Translations under genes and position numbers: made by a program
Shown here: one piece after another, positions 60,729 through 64,000 of the stretch
How the letters are laid out: each line of letters opens with the position of its first letter
Numbering within the stretch: position 1 is the first letter of the stretch
Notes under the pieces: model-generated
The model's input: the letters and a program-made list of their open reading frames with translations, nothing else
Databases searched by the model: none
Told to the model about the DNA's origin: nothing
Assembly: GCA_017465845.1 (NCBI GenBank)
Contig: JAFTVH010000016.1
Span: forward strand, 1 to 64,000
Length of the DNA stretch: 64,000 bases
Source of the DNA: Lachnospiraceae bacterium
GTDB lineage: Bacteria > Bacillota > Clostridia > Lachnospirales > Lachnospiraceae
Direction: 5' to 3'

Positions 60729-61970
60729 ATGACAGAATTAGTAATTATAGGCGGCGGCCCTGCAGGTATGAGTGCAGCAGTGGCAGCATATGAAAACGGT
60801 ATCAGAGATATCCTGATTCTGGAGAGAGACAAGGCACTGGGCGGTATCCTGCAGCAGTGTATTCACAATGGTTTCGGTCTGCACAAATTCGGTGAAGAAT
60901 TAACCGGTCCTGAATATGCGTGGAAATATGAGCAGAAGGTTCAGGAACTTGGCATCCCTGTAAAACTGGGCACTATGGTTCTTGATATTACAGAAGATAA
61001 AGTGATCACAGCTACCAACGAAGAAGACGGTATTTTCCAGATTCAGGCCAAAGCTGTTATCCTGGCTATGGGTTGCAGAGAGCGTTCCAAGGGTGCGCTG
61101 AACATTCCGGGAACACGTCCGGCAGGTATCTACAGCGCCGGTACTGCTCAGAAGTACGTAAACCGTATGGGTTATATGCCCGGTAAAGAAGTCGTTATCC
61201 TGGGTTCCGGTGATATCGGTCTGATCATGGCAAGACGTATGACACTGGAAGGCGCTAAAGTACATGCAGTGTGCGAACTGATGCCTTATTCAGGCGGACT
61301 CGTAAGAAATATCGAGCAGTGTCTCAACGATTTCAATATTCCGTTGAAACTGAGTCACACTGTAGTAAAGATTCACGGACGTGAGAGACTGGAAGGTGTT
61401 ACCATTGCCAAGGTTGACGAGCGCCGTAAGCCTATTGCAGGAACTGAGGAGTATATCCCTTGTGATACACTGCTTCTGTCTGTAGGTCTGATTCCTGAAA
61501 ACGAACTTTCCAAGTCCGCAGGCGTAAGCCTGGACCGCATCACCAGTGGTGCAGTGGTAGATCAGAACAGACAGACCTCCGTAGAAGGTATCTTTGCATG
61601 CGGTAACGTACTTCATGTACATGACCTGGTAGACTATGTTTCTGAAGAGTCTGAAATCGCAGGTAAGAGCGCAGCGGAATATATTTTAGGTCAGAATCAG
61701 GCTGAGAAAGTACATATCCCTGTAAAGACCGATGGCAAGATCCGCTACACAGTACCTCAGGTGATCACTGAGAAGAAGGATATTTCCGTATTCTTCCGCG
61801 TGGCAGACATTTACCACAATGTAACCATTAACGTATATGATGATAAGCAGGAAAAGGTATTCAGCAGAAAGAAACTGAAAGTGGCACCCGGTGAGATGGA
61901 AAGTATCGTACTGAAGAGTGCTGCATTTGAAAATGCCGCAGAACTGCATTTTGAATTGGAGGTAAATTAA
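60729..61970 (+). CDS. FAD/NAD-dependent oxidoreductase partner of GlpA
   Basis: A 413-residue pyridine-nucleotide-disulfide-oxidoreductase-fold protein. IIGGGPAGMSAAVAAYENGI binds FAD, VVILGSGDIGLIMARRMTLE binds NAD(P), and SVEGIFACGNVLHVHDLVDY is the FAD-closing motif. There is no redox-active CxxC. Its C-terminal extension of about 90 residues is beta-rich. It follows glpA by 2 bp and probably passes electrons from the flavin and iron-sulfur centres of GlpA to NAD or another carrier. It takes the place of GlpB. Confidence 0.87.
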   Translation: MTELVIIGGGPAGMSAAVAAYENGIRDILILERDKALGGILQQCIHNGFGLHKFGEELTGPEYAWKYEQKVQELGIPVKLGTMVLDITEDKVITATNEEDGIFQIQAKAVILAMGCRERSKGALNIPGTRPAGIYSAGTAQKYVNRMGYMPGKEVVILGSGDIGLIMARRMTLEGAKVHAVCELMPYSGGLVRNIEQCLNDFNIPLKLSHTVVKIHGRERLEGVTIAKVDERRKPIAGTEEYIPCDTLLLSVGLIPENELSKSAGVSLDRITSGAVVDQNRQTSVEGIFACGNVLHVHDLVDYVSEESEIAGKSAAEYILGQNQAEKVHIPVKTDGKIRYTVPQVITEKKDISVFFRVADIYHNVTINVYDDKQEKVFSRKKLKVAPGEMESIVLKSAAFENAAELHFELEVN

Positions 61971-61971
61971 G

Positions 61972-62313
61972 ATGACACGAGAGCTGACATGTATCATCTG
62001 CCCCAGAGGGTGCGGACTGAAAGTAGAGATAGAAGATGGCAAAGTTGTAAGCGTGACCGGTAACAGCTGCCCTCGTGGAGTAAAGTATGCAGAAGATGAG
62101 TGTTGCAATCCTATGAGAACCATCACCAGCACCGTACGTTGTGAAGACGGACGGGTTATTTCCGTAAAGACCGACCGTCCGATTCCTAAGGCTAAGATGT
62201 TCGAGTGCATGAAAATGATTAATTCTGCAACTGCACACTTGCCAATTCATATCGGAGATGTCATAATAGAAGATGTATTCGGAAGCAATGTTGTTGCAAC
62301 TGAGAATGCATAA
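61972..62313 (+). CDS. DUF1667 cysteine-rich protein of the Glp complex
   Basis: A 113-residue protein of the DUF1667 family. LTCIICPRGCGLKVEIEDGK, GNSCPRG and DECCNPMRTITSTVRC give six to seven cysteines that could bind an iron-sulfur cluster. DRPIPKAKMFECMK is conserved. It follows the FAD protein by 1 bp. In many Clostridia this trio of genes is kept together, so it is likely a third subunit of the glycerol-3-phosphate dehydrogenase complex. Confidence 0.88.
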   Translation: MTRELTCIICPRGCGLKVEIEDGKVVSVTGNSCPRGVKYAEDECCNPMRTITSTVRCEDGRVISVKTDRPIPKAKMFECMKMINSATAHLPIHIGDVIIEDVFGSNVVATENA

Positions 62314-62352
62314 AATGACGAATGCCGCCTGCGCGGCAGGATGTGAGGAAAC

Positions 62353-62892
62353 ATGATCATAGCAGCGGTAAGAACGGAGCAGGAGTTGGAAGCGGCGAGG
62401 CGATCTCAGGTAAAGTTGATATTTTGCCTGAATCCCAATATCCTGACTCTGGAAGATACAGTACGGGCGGTGCATTCGTCCGGCAAGAAAATCTTCCTCC
62501 ATATGGATCTGGCGGAAGGATTGGGAAAGGATAAGCCCGGTCTGGTTTACGTGAAGAAAATGGGTGTGGATGGCGTCATCAGCACCAGAGTGAATATTAT
62601 TAAGGCGGCAAGAGAAGCGGGACTTTTTACAGTACAGCGTTTCTTTATCGTAGATTCCCATTCAGTGAATACGACATTGGAAGCTATCAAATCTTCCAGG
62701 CCGGATATGATCGAAATCATGCCGGGAATTGTGACTAAGGTAATTGCGGACCTGAAAGCAAGCCTGAACATACCGATTATCGCAGGCGGACTTATTGAAA
62801 CCAGAAAGGAAATCGAGGAGGCTGTTCACAGCAGTGCTTCCGGTATTTCCACCAGCAGACCGGAATTGTGGGGAAGGAAAGAGAAGAGTTGA
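62353..62892 (+). CDS. glpP: Glycerol-3-phosphate-responsive antiterminator
   Basis: A 179-residue GlpP-family protein with a small TIM-barrel-like fold. LIFCLNPNILTLEDTVRAVH, KKIFLHMDLAEGLGKDKPGL, VDGVISTRVNIIKAAREAGL, IEIMPGIVTKVIADL and IPIIAGGLIETRKEIEE are conserved. It binds glycerol-3-phosphate and then the leader RNA. The terminator at 59132-59182 in the same operon is the probable target. GAGG lies just before the ATG. Its end overlaps the HAD gene by 4 bp. Confidence 0.93.
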   Translation: MIIAAVRTEQELEAARRSQVKLIFCLNPNILTLEDTVRAVHSSGKKIFLHMDLAEGLGKDKPGLVYVKKMGVDGVISTRVNIIKAAREAGLFTVQRFFIVDSHSVNTTLEAIKSSRPDMIEIMPGIVTKVIADLKASLNIPIIAGGLIETRKEIEEAVHSSASGISTSRPELWGRKEKS

Positions 62893-63683
62893 GTACATTA
62901 AAAAATAAAAAGTTATTTTTATTAGATATGGACGGTACCATTTATCTCGATGATGATTTGTTTGACGGTACCATGGACTTTCTGGAGTATGTGAAGGGAA
63001 TCGGAGGAAGATATATTTTCCTGACCAACAATTCCTCCAAGAGTGTGGATAAGTATATCGAAAAGCTGGGTAAGCTGGGGATTGCTACGACAGAAGATGA
63101 TTTCCTGACATCCACTAACGCTACCGTGCTGTATCTGGAGAAGAAGCAGTACCATAAGATTTATGCTTTCGGTACTACTTCTTTCAAGGAGCAGCTTAAG
63201 GACGCAGGTCTTCCTATCACCGATAAATTAGAAGATGATATTGATTGCCTATGCATGGGCTTTGATACGGAGCTTACTTTTCAGAAGCTGGAGGACGCAT
63301 GTATCCTGCTGAATAAAGGTGTGGATTACATTGCCACCAACCCTGACTGGGTATGTCCTACCTGGTACGGCTATGTGCCGGATTGCGGTTCTGTGAGCCA
63401 GATGCTTTTCAATGCCACAAAGCGTAAGCCCATTTTTATTGGTAAACCCGAGCCGACTATGGCTCTGCTTGCGATGGAGAAGACCGGATTCAAGCCGGAA
63501 GAGACAGCTGTTATGGGAGACCGTCTTTATACCGATATTGCCTGTGGTGTCAACGCCGGCATCAGTTCTATCTTCGTGCTCAGCGGAGAAGGAACGATGG
63601 AGGACATGGCTGCAAGCGATGTGAAGCCGGAATTTATTTATGATAATATCAGACAGGTTCTGAATGACTTAAAACAGGAATAA
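62889..63683 (+). CDS. HAD-IIA phosphatase (NagD/PNPase type)
   Basis: A 264-residue HAD-superfamily subclass IIA phosphatase. LFLLDMDGTIYLDDDLFDGT has the nucleophile and acid Asp, YIFLTNNSSKSVDKYIEKLG motif II, and FIGKPEPTMALLA with AVMGDRLYTDIACGVNAGIS motifs III and IV. TTG at 62889 is the likely start (AAGGA 9 nt upstream, overlap TTGA with the glpP stop); a GTG 7 codons earlier is possible. In this operon it may dephosphorylate glycerol phosphate or another C3 phosphate, an inference from context. Confidence 0.88.
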   Translation: MSTLKNKKLFLLDMDGTIYLDDDLFDGTMDFLEYVKGIGGRYIFLTNNSSKSVDKYIEKLGKLGIATTEDDFLTSTNATVLYLEKKQYHKIYAFGTTSFKEQLKDAGLPITDKLEDDIDCLCMGFDTELTFQKLEDACILLNKGVDYIATNPDWVCPTWYGYVPDCGSVSQMLFNATKRKPIFIGKPEPTMALLAMEKTGFKPEETAVMGDRLYTDIACGVNAGISSIFVLSGEGTMEDMAASDVKPEFIYDNIRQVLNDLKQE

Positions 63684-63712
63684 ACAATATAATATCTAAC
63701 CGTTTTTGTACA

Positions 63713-63741
63713 TTGCACCAATTCCCTAAATGTGGTAAAAT
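63713..63741 (+). promoter_or_regulatory. Promoter of the last gene
   Basis: TTGCAC (63713-63718), a 17-nt spacer and TAAAAT (63736-63741). The leader to the start codon is about 110 nt; no clear terminator of the Glp operon is visible before it. Confidence 0.6.
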
Positions 63742-63859
63742 GAAATTTAGAGGTTGTTTTACAATTCAAAAATTTTCGGGTTACATATCAAAGATACAAA
63801 TTAGACACAACCATCTGGGATAATAGCAAAAAGTACATATAGGTTAGGGGAACAGAACC

Positions 63860-64000
63860 AATGACACAGGTTGAATACAGAAGAAAAAGAAGGCACCATA
63901 GACATCACAGCAAACGGCGCATTGCATTTGCATATATTGCCCGGGCAGTAATTGTGTTGGCATTTGCCGGAATTGTTGTATTTATGGGGTGCGGTTTTAT
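63860..64000 (+). CDS. N-terminus of a membrane-anchored protein (runs off the window)
   Basis: The first 47 codons only. It starts MTQVEYRRKRRHHRHHSKRR, a very basic cytoplasmic tail, followed by the hydrophobic helix IAFAYIARAVIVLAFAGIVV, ending MGCGF at the window edge. This is typical of a type II membrane protein or secreted cell-wall enzyme. AGGGGA lies 11 nt before the ATG. The function cannot be told from this part. Confidence 0.75.

Overview
The window looks like chromosome from a gut Firmicute of the Lachnospiraceae type (Clostridium cluster XIVa). Signs are the FabK/FabT fatty-acid operon with a fused accDA gene, YesMN/LplABC-type sugar uptake, many AraC-type regulators, strong AAGGAGG-like ribosome sites and Gram-positive promoters (TTGACA-17-TATAAT). 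This is inference from gene content and style; no 16S gene is present.

Layout. 1-1200: three tRNAs (Asn, Glu, Cys), a decayed sugar ABC permease fragment and a small unknown ORF behind a promoter plus hairpin. 1.2-5 kb: glycerate uptake and phosphorylation (gntP, glxK) with a divergent CdaR-type regulator. 5-8 kb: a glycyl radical enzyme of unknown substrate and its activase. 8-29 kb: carbohydrate region with six regulators (AraC and LacI types), a Gfo/Idh/MocA oxidoreductase, an MFS carrier, a GH106-like enzyme, a GH2 beta-mannosidase, and a second GH2 gene broken by one amber codon in an operon with ROK and SIS genes. 29.5-38.6 kb: type II fatty-acid operon acpP-fabK-fabD-fabG-fabF-fabZ-accDA-(fabK-like)-fabH-fabT, with a FabT-like operator at its promoter; accB and accC are absent. 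38.7-41.5 kb: AraC regulator and a GH78 rhamnosidase. 41.6-43.2 kb: a DUF3892 gene and an AbiF-type HEPN toxin gene preceded by its own promoter and a structured RNA. 43.3-52.9 kb: two ADP-ribosylglycohydrolase-family genes flanking a YesMN two-component system and an LplABC-type transporter. 53-57 kb: relic ATPase, PHP phosphatase, a hicA'-hicB fusion, a kinase/ECF S-component pair and an aldose epimerase-like gene. 59-63.7 kb: a glycerol-3-phosphate oxidation operon (GlpA-like, FAD reductase, DUF1667, GlpP, HAD phosphatase) behind a leader terminator. The window ends inside a membrane-anchored protein gene.

How it fits together. Most of the window is sugar scavenging (uptake, glycosidases, dedicated regulators) feeding glycerate and glycerol-phosphate metabolism, with the housekeeping lipid operon in the middle. 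Between the operons lies a layer of small accessory elements: three AAA-ATPase/PD-(D/E)XK genes (one without its nuclease half), the AbiF/RNA module, a decayed HicAB pair, relic genes, and a family of hairpin repeats whose ends carry the (G)TAACAGTTC motif. The item closest to a distinct biological system is the AbiF protein with its upstream RNA; the most unusual enzyme is the glycyl radical enzyme with an ACWEF active-site motif.
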